DNA of 61,387 nucleotides, taken from a virus. Within the stretch, counting starts at the first letter, position 1, and the number at the start of each line of letters is the position of its first letter. The position numbers and the translations under genes were made by a program. The stretch is from positions 1-61,387 of the IMG/VR virus record IMGVR_UViG_3300027320_000012, one strand, 5' to 3'. This document shows positions 1 to 8,562 of the stretch, piece by piece. The notes under the pieces are model-generated. The model worked only from the letters and a program-made list of their open reading frames with translations, searched no databases and was not told the DNA's origin.

Positions 1-2
1 GT

Positions 3-581
3 AGTGATTTGGAGAAATTGGACGGAGGACTGAACTTTGGAATCCGAAAGCGTGGTCTATTGGACGACGTCGCGGAAGCGTTGGAGTGGGAAAGACTTTA
101 TCGCGATTACTCTTCTTTCACGTTGGAGGACTTTGTCGAAGAAGCCCGCAAGACGGGCGCGACCGCACGTAGTGATTTGAAGAAATTGGACAGAAAGCTG
201 TATGAAGCGGCTTGCGCGCGTAATATATTGGACGACGTCGCGGAAGCGTTGGAGTGGAAGTACCGACATTTTGATCGTTCTGCTCTTTTGTGGTGCGTCT
301 ACCAATACACCGAATACAGTTTTGTCTACACAGGAATTACCAAAGACATGGAGTGCCGGGATTCTCAGCACTGTATCAACGGAAAAAGTCTTGTTTACGT
401 TCACATGGATGACCCAGAATTGACCGTCCTTCACGAAGACTTGACTATGCAAGAGGCAGAATATTTGGAGAAGGCCGAAATTGAAGCCACTGTGGATGCT
501 GGACTGTTCGTGTTGAACAAAATTCATAATCCACAATGGCTTGGAACCAGATTTTCTTGGGAAAAAGAAAAAACCCATTGA
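3..581 (+). CDS. GIY-YIG-type nuclease domain protein with N-terminal repeats (5' partial)
   Basis: The reading frame is open to the left edge of the window, so the protein is truncated at its N-terminus; the first in-window start would be TTG at 9. Two copies of a roughly 60-residue repeat are visible, each ending in LDDVAEALEW. They resemble the short helical repeats (SDLKKLD..LYEAA..) that precede GIY-YIG domains in many phage proteins. The C-terminal 100 residues contain a divergent GIY-YIG core (VYQY...FVYTGITKDME.RDSQH). Family members are homing-type or free-standing nucleases. Catalytic competence cannot be judged because the conserved Arg and Glu are not certain. The stop codon overlaps the -35 element of the next promoter. 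Confidence 0.6.
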   Translation, partial: SDLEKLDGGLNFGIRKRGLLDDVAEALEWERLYRDYSSFTLEDFVEEARKTGATARSDLKKLDRKLYEAACARNILDDVAEALEWKYRHFDRSALLWCVYQYTEYSFVYTGITKDMECRDSQHCINGKSLVYVHMDDPELTVLHEDLTMQEAEYLEKAEIEATVDAGLFVLNKIHNPQWLGTRFSWEKEKTH

Positions 582-606
582 CAAGCCGTTGACGGCACGC
601 TAAAAA
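578..606 (+). promoter_or_regulatory. sigma70-like promoter upstream of the exonuclease gene
   Basis: TTGACA (578-583), a 17-bp spacer and TAAAAA (601-606). It overlaps the end of the GIY-YIG gene and lies 24 bp before the exonuclease start, so it could begin the replication operon independently. Confidence 0.5.
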
Positions 607-629
607 GGCACATCTTAGAAAGACCTGAC

Positions 630-1253
630 ATGATACCACTGTTTTTTGATACCGAGACCACCGGACTGACTGTCCCCGGAAAGGACCCGACCCACCCGTC
701 GCAGCCTATGCCGGTGCAGCTTGGTATGAAGTTGGACGCAGCCGACCGCAAAGAAGTCGGAGCAGCCAACTATCTCATAAAGACCGAAGGGTGGATCGTA
801 AACCCGCAAGCCGCAAAGATCACGGGCATCGACAACGCTTTGGCGGATACGTATGGCGTCGATCTCATATCGGGCATGGAAATGTTCTTCGACTACGTCG
901 CCGCATGCGACGTCATGGTCGCGCACAACGCGCGCTTCGATATCACGGTCATGCGCCGCGCGACAGCGGTGTACTGCGCCAAGACGAACCACGCACTCTT
1001 CGATCCCTTTGAGGGCAAGAAGGTAATCTGCACAATGCTTTCGGCGATGAACATCGTCAAGGCGAAACCAAAGAGAAACGGACAATGGAAGTGGCCCAAG
1101 CTAGAAGAATGCACGAAGCATTTCTTCGGCTACAAGTCGGAGGGTGCACACGACGCCCTCGTTGACGTCCGTGACACCGCAAAAGTTTTCTATCACCTTG
1201 TAGACACAGGAGTCTTCGATGAAGAACCACAAAGAACCCGCAACATTCGATGA
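630..1253 (+). CDS. DnaQ-like 3'-5' exonuclease (DEDDh)
   Basis: Predicted single-strand 3'-5' exonuclease of the DnaQ/epsilon superfamily, likely proofreading or DNA-degrading. All DEDDh motifs are visible: Exo I FDTETTGL (D7, E9), Exo II AHNARFD (D104) and Exo III HDALVDVRDT (H174, D179), which places it in the two-metal DEDDh subgroup. At 207 residues it is a free-standing domain. The ATG lies 24 bp after a TTGACA/TAAAAA promoter. The gene overlaps the next small gene by 35 bp, as expected of translationally coupled early phage genes. No polymerase is visible nearby, so its partner is unknown. Confidence 0.85.
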   Translation: MIPLFFDTETTGLTVPGKDPTHPSQPMPVQLGMKLDAADRKEVGAANYLIKTEGWIVNPQAAKITGIDNALADTYGVDLISGMEMFFDYVAACDVMVAHNARFDITVMRRATAVYCAKTNHALFDPFEGKKVICTMLSAMNIVKAKPKRNGQWKWPKLEECTKHFFGYKSEGAHDALVDVRDTAKVFYHLVDTGVFDEEPQRTRNIR

Positions 1254-1461
1254 TCCGCTCGTACTGAGCCGCGTTGCCCCGTACGTCGGTGACGTGTCGA
1301 AGACAGGCGCAACACTGGTTGCTGAATTGTCTGAGAAGATCAATCAGGTCAGTGTAATTCGATCCATGCAGATCGGCTATATGTTGGCCTGCCAAGACTT
1401 CGCACTTCCGGTCCCCGACTTCAAGGACCCGGCGGAATCCCTTCTCAACGTCAAGGTGTAA
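1219..1461 (+). CDS. small conserved-looking protein of unknown function
   Basis: An 80-residue protein overlapping the exonuclease gene by 35 bp in another frame, with a good ribosome binding site (AGGAG, about 7 nt before the ATG). It ends two bases before the next gene. It has no recognisable domain, transmembrane segment or cysteine motif. Tight packing and the ribosome binding site argue that it is real; position suggests a role beside DNA processing, which is only inference. Confidence 0.6.
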   Translation: MKNHKEPATFDDPLVLSRVAPYVGDVSKTGATLVAELSEKINQVSVIRSMQIGYMLACQDFALPVPDFKDPAESLLNVKV

Positions 1462-1463
1462 AT

Positions 1464-2639
1464 GTGCCAACATATTTTGAAGAACTGATCGCCGAAGGCG
1501 TCCCTGACAAGCTACCGGCTGATGGGTTTACGTTCGAAGACGTGTTCGATGAACACATCGCGAACAACCAGAAGACGTGGAAGCAAAGTCGTGACCTGAC
1601 GGTCGGGGCTTCGGAATGCTTCGGCTGCATCCGCAAGACTTTCTTCGGAAAGCGCGGCACTGAATTCGGTATCGAACCGGACGCGGACTACGAGGAATCG
1701 TGGGGCGCGATGGAGCGCGGGAACATCATCGAGAACAGCTACATCGTCCCGGCTATTGAGGTGGGATTGAAGCGCCGTGGGCTCGAATTGATCATGGCGG
1801 GCGACGGTCAGGACACCCTGATCGAAGGCATTCACTCTGCCACGCTCGACGGACTTATCATTCCGGCGGACCCCGCTATCGGAAAGTTTCTGCCGCGCGA
1901 CTTCCTTGCCTACTACGGCATCGACGACATCGGCGAACAGGATAGCATTGTCCTCGAAATGAAGTCGTTCGACCCGCGCTTGGCGTTGACGCACGAGAAG
2001 GCACAGCACCACGGTCAGGTTCAAATGCAGATGGGAATGATCCGTGAGAACACGGAATACAAGCCCAAGCTTGCCGTCCTGATCTACGTCAACGCGTCTT
2101 GGCTCGACGACATTCGCATCTTCGTTATTGAGTACGACGACTCGATGTATCGCATCGGGCGCGAACGCAACGACAAGGTATTTGGCGTCGATGATGCTGG
2201 CCTGTTTGCCCCCGAAGGCAAGGTCGATGGCATGTGCCAATATTGCAAATTCCAAGGCGCGTGTAACGACGTCCAAGCAAAGCGCGTACCCAACGCACGC
2301 AAGGCCCTGACCAAAAAAGAAATCGATGATCAGGACAAAGAATTGCTTGACGAGCTTCGTCCGTTTGTGCTAAAACGTGACGACGTAAAGCAACAGATCA
2401 AAGAACTCGAAACATCGTTGGAGGAATACAACGAAGCGATCCGACAGGAACTGATCAAGCACGGCACAAGCCGCGCGGTCGCCGATGACTTCAAGGCAAC
2501 CTACACGTTCCAGAAAGGCCGCAAGGCACTCTCAAAAGCAAAGATTGAAGAGGCGGGGCTCGATCCAGAAGATTTCATGGAAGAGGGCAACGGCTTTGAA
2601 AAGCTGACGGTAACCGTCAGTAATCCAGACGCCCGCTGA
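1464..2639 (+). CDS. Cas4/RecB-like PD-(D/E)XK nuclease with Fe-S-type cysteine cluster
   Basis: Predicted exonuclease of the PD-(D/E)XK superfamily, 391 residues, GTG start preceded by AAGGTG. The active site is readable as LDG (D129) followed by VLEMKS (E165, K167). A cysteine pair near the N-terminus (C52, C55) and C258-x2-C261-x5-C267 after the nuclease core match the split cysteine layout that binds a 4Fe-4S cluster in Cas4 and AddB nucleases. A roughly 120-residue C-terminal extension is probably coiled coil. Between a DnaQ-like exonuclease and an SSB-like protein it fits a phage recombination or DNA-resection role. The TGA stop sits in the loop of a repeated hairpin (2632-2645). Confidence 0.75.
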   Translation: MPTYFEELIAEGVPDKLPADGFTFEDVFDEHIANNQKTWKQSRDLTVGASECFGCIRKTFFGKRGTEFGIEPDADYEESWGAMERGNIIENSYIVPAIEVGLKRRGLELIMAGDGQDTLIEGIHSATLDGLIIPADPAIGKFLPRDFLAYYGIDDIGEQDSIVLEMKSFDPRLALTHEKAQHHGQVQMQMGMIRENTEYKPKLAVLIYVNASWLDDIRIFVIEYDDSMYRIGRERNDKVFGVDDAGLFAPEGKVDGMCQYCKFQGACNDVQAKRVPNARKALTKKEIDDQDKELLDELRPFVLKRDDVKQQIKELETSLEEYNEAIRQELIKHGTSRAVADDFKATYTFQKGRKALSKAKIEEAGLDPEDFMEEGNGFEKLTVTVSNPDAR

Positions 2640-2645
2640 CGCGGG
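2632..2645. repeat. CGCTGACGCG hairpin repeat, copy 1
   Basis: CCCGC-TGAC-GCGGG, a 5-bp stem with a TGAC loop. The loop contains the TGA stop of the nuclease gene. It is one of eight copies of the decamer CGCTGACGCG in the window. Confidence 0.6.
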
Positions 2646-2727
2646 GGTGGCAGCACGATTGCGCGTGGTCATGCTGTCCAATTAAATCACGCTCAAACCA
2701 GAAACCATATCACAAGGAAAAAAAGAT

Positions 2728-3594
2728 ATGACAGCACTCGTAGACCGCTCTAAGAACAGCACTGCTGTTGCAAACACGAACGTGGGCGACCCGTTCGGCG
2801 CAGGCACCGAGAATATGCCCGGTGCAACCACCTACATGAAATTCAAAGGCGCAAGCGGGCAATTCCTCGCAGGCTCCGACGAGGAAGAAATTGATCACGG
2901 CTCCCAATACGCCGCGAACATTTTCGACTCGATGTGGATTTGGACGTTCTGGTGGGACGGCAAGGTGATCGAAACCGAAGAGCACCTTCTGCGTGAAAAC
3001 CCGATGGCGTACGATCACATGCCGGACTACCTGCCGGATGATGACGACATCGACATGACGCTCGACGAAATCAAGAAGATGCAGAAAGAAGACCCTGCAA
3101 ACTTCCGTGATGGTTGGAGCGTTCAAGCCTCTATCGGCCTGCGCCCGGTTGATGGTACGGACGAAGAGTTCACCCTCCGCCTCGGTGGTTCGGTTGCTCT
3201 GCGCGCGTTCCACGCACTCCGCCGCGCATACAGCCGCCAGTACAAGCTCCGCGAAGGGTTGATCCCCGTTGTTGAGTTGGCTGCTGATGGCTACAAGTCG
3301 AAGATTGCGGGGGTCGGACGCCGCTATGCGCCGACTATCAAGATCATCGATTGGGCTTCGGAAGAAGACCTGATGGCGGCGGCTGGCGAAGACGAAGGGG
3401 ACTATGGCGACATGGACCCGACGCCGGAGCCGGAGAAGAAGAAGGCGGCACCAAAGCAGATCGAATCTGCCAAGGAAGTCGAAGAAGATGAGGTCCCGGA
3501 AACCGACGAGGCTGACGAAGCCGAAGTGGTGGAAGAGACCCAAGCTCCTGCCGGACGCCGTGGCGCACGCGGACGCAAGTTTGGCAACAAGTAA
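2728..3594 (+). CDS. putative single-stranded-DNA-binding protein of phage type
   Basis: 288 residues. The N-terminal two thirds (about 35-225) read as a compact beta-rich domain with YMKFKGASGQF..GSDEEEI and a later APTIKIIDW, a pattern I associate with phage proteins encoded beside recombination nucleases. The tail from about 230 is strongly acidic and low-complexity (runs of E, D, P, K) and ends in a basic GRRGARGRKFGNK. An acidic disordered tail is typical of SSB-like proteins that recruit partners. It sits between the Cas4-like nuclease and the helicase. Function is inferred from context and tail composition, not from a definitive motif. Confidence 0.45.
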   Translation: MTALVDRSKNSTAVANTNVGDPFGAGTENMPGATTYMKFKGASGQFLAGSDEEEIDHGSQYAANIFDSMWIWTFWWDGKVIETEEHLLRENPMAYDHMPDYLPDDDDIDMTLDEIKKMQKEDPANFRDGWSVQASIGLRPVDGTDEEFTLRLGGSVALRAFHALRRAYSRQYKLREGLIPVVELAADGYKSKIAGVGRRYAPTIKIIDWASEEDLMAAAGEDEGDYGDMDPTPEPEKKKAAPKQIESAKEVEEDEVPETDEADEAEVVEETQAPAGRRGARGRKFGNK

Positions 3595-3622
3595 GGCTTG
3601 ACCTAGTCGGCCTAAAATGTAA

Positions 3623-3650
3623 GGGTGCTCGTGATAAAACACGGGCACCC
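3623..3650 (+). terminator. intergenic hairpin between SSB-like and helicase genes
   Basis: GGGTGC-T-CGTG, loop ATAAAA, CACG-G-GCACCC: a 10-bp stem with facing single mismatches. No U-run follows, so it may be an mRNA-stabilising or attenuating structure rather than a full terminator. Confidence 0.45.
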
Positions 3651-3664
3651 GCATTGGAGCAATT

Positions 3665-5098
3665 ATGAGTATCACACCAACAAATCATCAATGGGAAGCG
3701 ATCCAGCAAACTGCTGAGTGGTATTCTGATGCTGCCAAGTCGTTTCAGTTTTCCCCGCCCCCGGCTGAGGATGATCACGTTGCGTGGCAGACCTATACCC
3801 CTCAACGGCTGACCCCCGGAATTGATCCCGGACAGGCGTTTGTGTTCGCTGGATACGCCGGTTCCGGCAAGTCCACATGTGTCGCCGCCCTGATCGAAGA
3901 GCTTGGCCTAAAGCAGGACGAGGTCATGTACATGGCCCCGACCGGAAAAGCTGCCAAGGTTCTCACAGGCAAGCTGCGCGACTCCGGCTGGTACGTTCCA
4001 GCCACGACAATCCACAAAGCAATCTACATGCCCCAGACCCAGAAGTCGCAGGAGATCAAGGATAACCTTGACCGTGCGGATCAGGAGTGGGAGTACCGCA
4101 TTCTGGAAGCCGCGAAGGGCAACGAAGGCGCGCGCGTCATGTTTGCCAATCTGAACAACCACGATCTGCAAGTCCTGATGAACAGACTTGAGAACGAGCT
4201 TTCTGACGCGATGAGCGACGAAGGCTTGTCCTTCACTCTGAAAGATCGTAAACACCTTCCAGAACGCACAAAGCTTATTGTTGTGGACGAGGCGTCCATG
4301 GTCGGCACATTCATTGCTGACGACCTAGCTGCGTTCAACATTCCGATCCTCGCCATTGGCGACCCCGGACAGTTGCCGCCCATCGACAGCGACCACGGTT
4401 TCGACATGGACACACCCGACGTGTTCCTCACAGAAATCCACCGCCAAGCCGCTGAGAACCCGATCATCCAGTTGGCAACCATGGCGCGCCAAGGCGAATA
4501 CATCAAGCCCGGAAAGTACGGCGACAACGCCCGTGTGATCCGCCGCCGCGACGACGACGTCACGTTGGACATGGACAGTGAGGCCATGGTTCTGTGCGGA
4601 ACGCACAAGAAACGCTTCGCCATCACCGGGGAAATCAGAAAGGCCCTCGGCATCACGTCTACCGGCCCGGTCAAGGATGAGCCCATCCTCGTGCAGCGAA
4701 ATTCGCGTGAGTACCCGTCGCTGGTAAACGGCAGCATCCTGACCTGTATGGAAGACGTCGGTGACCTTGAAAACGGTGCCGCGTCCATGGAAATGCGTGT
4801 TCAGAACCCCGACCACGACAACATCGAATACACGCTCAAGTGCCCGCAGGCGCTGTTCGAAGAGCATCACTTCAAGAAGCGTGGAGCTTACAGCGGAAAC
4901 ACCAAGGCGGTGTACCATGCCAAGGCTACACAAGAACACCTTGATTGGGGTCACGTGCTGACCGTACACAAGTCTCAAGGCTCTGAGTGGGATGAGGTTG
5001 TGGTTCACGACGAAAGCGGCGTGTTCCGCAGCGATTCCAACCGCTGGCTTTACACGGGAATTACCCGAGCAAAAGAAAAACTAACGATAGTGGTGTGA
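3665..5098 (+). CDS. SF1B DNA helicase, RecD2/Dda-like
   Basis: 477-residue ATP-dependent helicase. Motif I is GYAGSGKST (63-71), motif II is IVVDEASMVG (near 205-214) and motif III is GDPGQLPP (near 238). The C-terminal UvrD_C_2-type segment carries VHKSQGSEWDEV (near 434) and the terminal YTGITRAKEKL. These match the RecD/TraA/Dda group that unwinds DNA 5'-3'. At this size it lacks the large N-terminal part of cellular RecD2 and resembles T4 Dda. It probably remodels replication or recombination intermediates together with the neighbouring nuclease and SSB-like protein. Confidence 0.88.
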   Translation: MSITPTNHQWEAIQQTAEWYSDAAKSFQFSPPPAEDDHVAWQTYTPQRLTPGIDPGQAFVFAGYAGSGKSTCVAALIEELGLKQDEVMYMAPTGKAAKVLTGKLRDSGWYVPATTIHKAIYMPQTQKSQEIKDNLDRADQEWEYRILEAAKGNEGARVMFANLNNHDLQVLMNRLENELSDAMSDEGLSFTLKDRKHLPERTKLIVVDEASMVGTFIADDLAAFNIPILAIGDPGQLPPIDSDHGFDMDTPDVFLTEIHRQAAENPIIQLATMARQGEYIKPGKYGDNARVIRRRDDDVTLDMDSEAMVLCGTHKKRFAITGEIRKALGITSTGPVKDEPILVQRNSREYPSLVNGSILTCMEDVGDLENGAASMEMRVQNPDHDNIEYTLKCPQALFEEHHFKKRGAYSGNTKAVYHAKATQEHLDWGHVLTVHKSQGSEWDEVVVHDESGVFRSDSNRWLYTGITRAKEKLTIVV

Positions 5099-5124
5099 CG
5101 TGAAAACAATTAAAGGACAAGACA

Positions 5125-6105
5125 ATGCCTAACCCGAAAATTCTCATCATTGGTCACGCCCGCCACGGCAAGGACACTGTTGCAGAAATGCTACGCGACG
5201 AGCACGATTACAACTTCGTGTCCTCGTCTGAATTCGTTGGTCGCGAGATCATCTGGGAACAGTGGGGCAAGGACCGATATGCCTCGTTCGAGGAAATGTT
5301 CGAAGATCGCGTCAACCACCGAAAGCTGTGGGCTGACATGATCACTGACTACAACACCCCCGACAAGACGAAGACCGCCACAACGATGCTGTCTCGTGGT
5401 CACGACATGTACGTAGGCATGCGCCGCCGCGCCGAACTGGAAGCCTGTGTCGCTGCCGGGGTCTTTGACATTATTCTTTGGGTTGACCGCAGTCAGCACC
5501 TGCCCGACGAAAAGTTTGAGAGCATGGAAATGCTGATCACCGATGCCGATCACGTCATTGACAACAACGGCACTCTGGAAGATTTGCGAGACGGTGTTGC
5601 AGAATTCGCCTATCGTGTTCTGGGTAAGACCAAGGACACGAAGCTGGAAGTGCTCAATCTTCTCCAACACCTCAAAGAAGAAATCAGCACTGACGCCGAC
5701 ACACAAGTATCCGCTGTCATAACGACGTCGTGGGGCAAGGTCCTTACAGCCGGTGCGAACTGCCACACCCACGGCCTCGATCCAACCGCAGAGAACAGCA
5801 CCCGACCGGTGAAGTACGACTACATCGAGCATGCGGAGCGTAACGCAATCTTTGCGGCGGCGATGCAGGGCACATCGCTGCAAAGTGCTGAAATTTACAT
5901 CGAAGGTTTTCCGTGTGTCGAATGCGCCCGCGCAATCGTTCAAAGCGGAATCCGAAAGCTGTACCACGGCTCGACCGATGGTTTTGATCCTGTCAAGTAC
6001 AAGTTTGACCTCGCGCGAGAGATTCTCGAAGTCGCGGAAGTCGAGCTTGAGGATTGGAGCGGATGGCTTGACGCCAAGAACACTCCACCAGCAGATGTAT
6101 CGTAA
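5125..6105 (+). CDS. bifunctional deoxynucleoside monophosphate kinase-dCMP deaminase fusion
   Basis: One 326-residue chain carrying two nucleotide enzymes. Residues 5-165 form a P-loop kinase (ILIIGHARHGKDTVAE) of the dNMP/adenylate-kinase-like fold. Residues about 195-300 form a zinc-dependent dCMP deaminase, with H236 and E238 in HAERNA and C264/C267 in PCVEC. The deaminase converts dCMP to dUMP, feeding ThyX and complementing the dUTPase further along the operon. The kinase half would phosphorylate dNMPs, but its substrate cannot be read from sequence. Such domains are usually separate proteins. The gene overlaps the next by 11 bp. Confidence 0.8.
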   Translation: MPNPKILIIGHARHGKDTVAEMLRDEHDYNFVSSSEFVGREIIWEQWGKDRYASFEEMFEDRVNHRKLWADMITDYNTPDKTKTATTMLSRGHDMYVGMRRRAELEACVAAGVFDIILWVDRSQHLPDEKFESMEMLITDADHVIDNNGTLEDLRDGVAEFAYRVLGKTKDTKLEVLNLLQHLKEEISTDADTQVSAVITTSWGKVLTAGANCHTHGLDPTAENSTRPVKYDYIEHAERNAIFAAAMQGTSLQSAEIYIEGFPCVECARAIVQSGIRKLYHGSTDGFDPVKYKFDLAREILEVAEVELEDWSGWLDAKNTPPADVS

Positions 6106-6562
6106 CGACACCATCACTGCGGCGGAGATCGCCGAAGCTCTTAAACATGGTCGCCACAAGAAAGACCTGACCTTCGAAGAACTCCGCCTGTCTTCCGGCT
6201 TTGCCTTGCAGAGCCGTGTAGACCTGTGGGCTCTTAACGTAGCGCCGTCCGCCGGTAACGCTGCGGACGCCTACGAGATCAAGGTGTCCCGTTCCGACTT
6301 CCGCAGAGACAGCCACAAGAAACAACGGGGCGCGCGTCTATTCTCCGACCGCTTCTGGTACGTCGCTCCGGTGGGTGTTATCCCGCATGAAGACGTTCCT
6401 GATTGGGCTGGACTAATAGAATGCGAGTGGTATGCGAACGGAAAGCATAAGCCCTACCTACGCCTGCGTGAGGTGATCTCCGCCCCGAAGCGAGATAAGG
6501 ATGGCCCAACGTGGGGACTCGTGGTATCATTGCTTCGTCACGCTATGAAAGGGGGAAAGTAA
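6095..6562 (+). CDS. MmcB-like PD-(D/E)XK family DNA repair nuclease
   Basis: 155 residues if translation starts at the ATG at 6095; the frame is open further upstream but there it would lie inside the deaminase domain. The segment YEIKVSRSDFRRD, followed by SDRFWYVAPVGVIP..DVPDWAGLIE, resembles MmcB, an alphaproteobacterial putative endonuclease of the SOS mutagenesis cassette; EIK is the likely E-x-K active-site element. In a phage it may process damaged or host DNA. The start overlaps the previous stop, suggesting coupled translation. Confidence 0.65.
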   Translation: MYRNDTITAAEIAEALKHGRHKKDLTFEELRLSSGFALQSRVDLWALNVAPSAGNAADAYEIKVSRSDFRRDSHKKQRGARLFSDRFWYVAPVGVIPHEDVPDWAGLIECEWYANGKHKPYLRLREVISAPKRDKDGPTWGLVVSLLRHAMKGGK

Positions 6563-6802
6563 ATGGCTAAAGAACCGCGCGTTGTGGCAACATTGCGCAA
6601 TTGGCGCAAGCACGTATGCGACAAAAACGGGACCTTTGTGTTCTGGGGTCACGTCTACGATGACCTCACAAACCGTTTTCCGAACGGGCACTTTATTCAC
6701 ACTGCCCGTGTGGAGAAAGTCGAAGGCGACCTTGTCTACACAGCGAACAGCATATACAAACTTGACGGTGACGAAGTAGGCCCATCAATCGAGTATACAT
6801 GA
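6563..6802 (+). CDS. small protein of unknown function
   Basis: 79 residues; the ATG immediately follows the previous stop and has a strong ribosome binding site (GAAAGGGGG). Basic N-terminus (MAKEPRVVATLRNWRKH) and a compact mixed remainder containing FVFWGHVYDD and VYTANSIYKLDGDE, which reads like a small beta-barrel. No family recognised. It ends the first early operon before the promoter at 6872. Confidence 0.6.
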   Translation: MAKEPRVVATLRNWRKHVCDKNGTFVFWGHVYDDLTNRFPNGHFIHTARVEKVEGDLVYTANSIYKLDGDEVGPSIEYT

Positions 6803-6871
6803 TCGGCAACCAACATCGGCAAAGCGGACAAAATAGTGGACATCGTTAGTGGCAAAGTTCATCATTTGTTC

Positions 6872-6901
6872 TTGACAAGTGTATGTGCCAAAACGTAAAA
6901 T
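6872..6901 (+). promoter_or_regulatory. sigma70-like promoter for the thyX operon
   Basis: TTGACA (6872-6877), an 18-bp spacer, TAAAAT (6896-6901). The spacer contains ATGTGCCAAA, also found in the spacer of the promoter at 26425-26453. It lies in the only real gap (6803-6957) of this part of the early arm. Confidence 0.6.
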
Positions 6902-6957
6902 CAAAGTCACATTAGTGGCAATAAACCGGACATTAAACCGGCAAGAAGGACCCGACT

Positions 6958-7935
6958 ATGACCATCGAAGCAAAGATTATCGCCGACAGCGTCAGCCCCT
7001 ACGGCCCGCGCATCACCACGTTCCAGTTGAAGTACCCGCGCTTCATCCACGCCGAATTCATGACCCACCGCATGTTCAGCCGAAACGCGTCATCCAGCCG
7101 CGCGATCCCGGTAGAGAAACAGATCGACATGATCCGCGAAGACACGGCGATGCCGTCGCATTGGGGCAAGAACCAAAGCGGCATGCAGGCAGAGTTGGAA
7201 AGCTCCGACTCGGTAACGATCCCGGAAACCATCTGTACGACAGAGGGCAAAGAGATATTCCCCAAAGAGTACACAAACGAAGCGGCGTGGTGTGAAGCCC
7301 GTGACCGCGCAATAGAAGTCGCCAGAGGCTTTGTGAAAGCCGGGTACCACAAGCAAATCGTCAACCGCATTCTTGAACCGTTCAGCCACATCAGCGTTGT
7401 CTGCACGGCGACAAATTACGAGAACTTCTTCTGGCTCCGTCGCCATAAGGACGCGCAGCCCGAGATCAAAATCCTCGCGGACAAGATGTTCGACGTGATG
7501 ACGAACTCCATGCCGGTCAAACTTTCCGAGTATGATTGGCACCTGCCGTACATCACAGACGATGAGCGCGACGGGATTGAAGTCGTAAATCTTGGGGATG
7601 GAAACATCGGGGAGCAGGCGCATTTTACCACCGACGAACTCATCAAGATGAGCGTCGCCCGCTGCGCGCGTGTGTCTTATTTGACACACGACGGCGAGAC
7701 GCCAGACTACAAGAAGGACCTCGCACTGTACGAGCGCCTTGTTGGTTCTTCTCCGCTACACGCGTCCCCTGCCGAACACCAAGCAAAGCCTGACGGGCTT
7801 ATCTTTGTAGGCGAAGGGCTCAAGGATTGGGAGAACAGACATCTTCACGGTAACTTTACCGGGTTCCAGCAATTCCGCAAGATGCTTCCGGGGGAGGCAG
7901 TGAGCGATTGGGCCGGGCTGAATAGCTTCGACTGA
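6958..7935 (+). CDS. thyX: FAD-dependent thymidylate synthase ThyX
   Basis: Converts dUMP to dTMP using methylenetetrahydrofolate, FAD and NADPH. The signature region is THRMFSRNASSSRA, matching the ThyX motif R-H-R-x7-S with Thr in place of the first Arg. Downstream are ARCARVSYLTHDG and SPLHASPAEHQA, both typical of the family. At 325 residues it is longer than the usual 220-250-residue enzyme, with extra sequence between the two halves. It follows its own promoter and lies in a pathway with dCMP deaminase, RNR and dUTPase. The stop overlaps the next start (TGATG). Confidence 0.9.
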   Translation: MTIEAKIIADSVSPYGPRITTFQLKYPRFIHAEFMTHRMFSRNASSSRAIPVEKQIDMIREDTAMPSHWGKNQSGMQAELESSDSVTIPETICTTEGKEIFPKEYTNEAAWCEARDRAIEVARGFVKAGYHKQIVNRILEPFSHISVVCTATNYENFFWLRRHKDAQPEIKILADKMFDVMTNSMPVKLSEYDWHLPYITDDERDGIEVVNLGDGNIGEQAHFTTDELIKMSVARCARVSYLTHDGETPDYKKDLALYERLVGSSPLHASPAEHQAKPDGLIFVGEGLKDWENRHLHGNFTGFQQFRKMLPGEAVSDWAGLNSFD

Positions 7936-8189
7936 TGAAAGTTGTAATCACAATCGAGGATAAGGGAGTCCAGACAGTTTCCTACAATATGGAAACGGTG
8001 CTGCCTGAGTCCGAACTCGAACAGAACATGATCACCCCGGCATCTGTAATTGCTCTTGCCGTCAAGGCCATGTTTAACAATGGGATGCTCGCTGAGGCGG
8101 GCTCCCACGCATTGGCAGAAGCCGCAAAAGGCGTCTCCCCAGAAGAGAGCATCAGCAAAAAATATGACCAATCAAACCCCAACTCGTGA
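7935..8189 (+). CDS. small protein of unknown function, coupled to thyX
   Basis: 84 residues, start codon overlapping the thyX stop by one base. Short beta-rich N-terminus (MKVVITIEDKGVQTVSYNME) followed by an Ala-rich helical stretch. No domain recognised. It overlaps the following HTH gene by 26 bp. Confidence 0.6.
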   Translation: MKVVITIEDKGVQTVSYNMETVLPESELEQNMITPASVIALAVKAMFNNGMLAEAGSHALAEAAKGVSPEESISKKYDQSNPNS

Positions 8190-8526
8190 ACACCTGATAT
8201 TCCTCCGAGAAAAGGAAGGTCTTACACGAGAGCAGATCGCGAAGCATTACGAAGTCAGCCTGACTACCGTACGCCGATGGATCAAAGAAATGAAGGTGCC
8301 GCGCCCGACAAAACAGGCGCGCCAACAGCAGCACAAAAACCTGTCACGACTTGGTGAAATCATCGCCGATGCAGACGACGGTCTAACGGTCATGGATCAC
8401 GCCAAAGCAATCCTTGGGGACCGTCTCACAGAACGACGCGGTCAGGGTTATTTTGTTGACGAACGTCCTGTAAATAGTCGCCGAGTCATCGAAGCGGCGG
8501 GACTAAAATTCGCAGACGAAATGTAG
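8164..8526 (+). CDS. helix-turn-helix protein, probable DNA-binding regulator
   Basis: 120 residues from the ATG at 8164; the frame extends upstream but that would bury it in the previous gene. Residues about 10-45 read as a helix-turn-helix: LREKEGLTREQIAKHYEVSL then TTVRRWIKEM, like the resolvase/transposase-type HTH. The C-terminal half (LTVMDHAKAILGDRLTERR..GYFVDERPVNSRRVIEAAGL) resembles a second small DNA-associated module. Sitting just before the RNR promoter and structured leader, it could regulate that unit, which is inference from position. Confidence 0.6.
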   Translation: MTNQTPTREHLIFLREKEGLTREQIAKHYEVSLTTVRRWIKEMKVPRPTKQARQQQHKNLSRLGEIIADADDGLTVMDHAKAILGDRLTERRGQGYFVDERPVNSRRVIEAAGLKFADEM

Positions 8527-8562
8527 TATTTTCGACCCGGTGGCTCTTGACATGAAATTGTT

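Noticed and set aside
1464-2639. Calling the nuclease a true Cas4 of a CRISPR system
   Set aside because: Cas4-like folds are common phage exonucleases; no Cas1/Cas2 or array present.
5831-6094. N-terminal extension of the MmcB-like gene
   Set aside because: The extension is Arg/Ser-rich shadow sequence overlapping the deaminase active-site region; the ATG at 6095 gives the family length.
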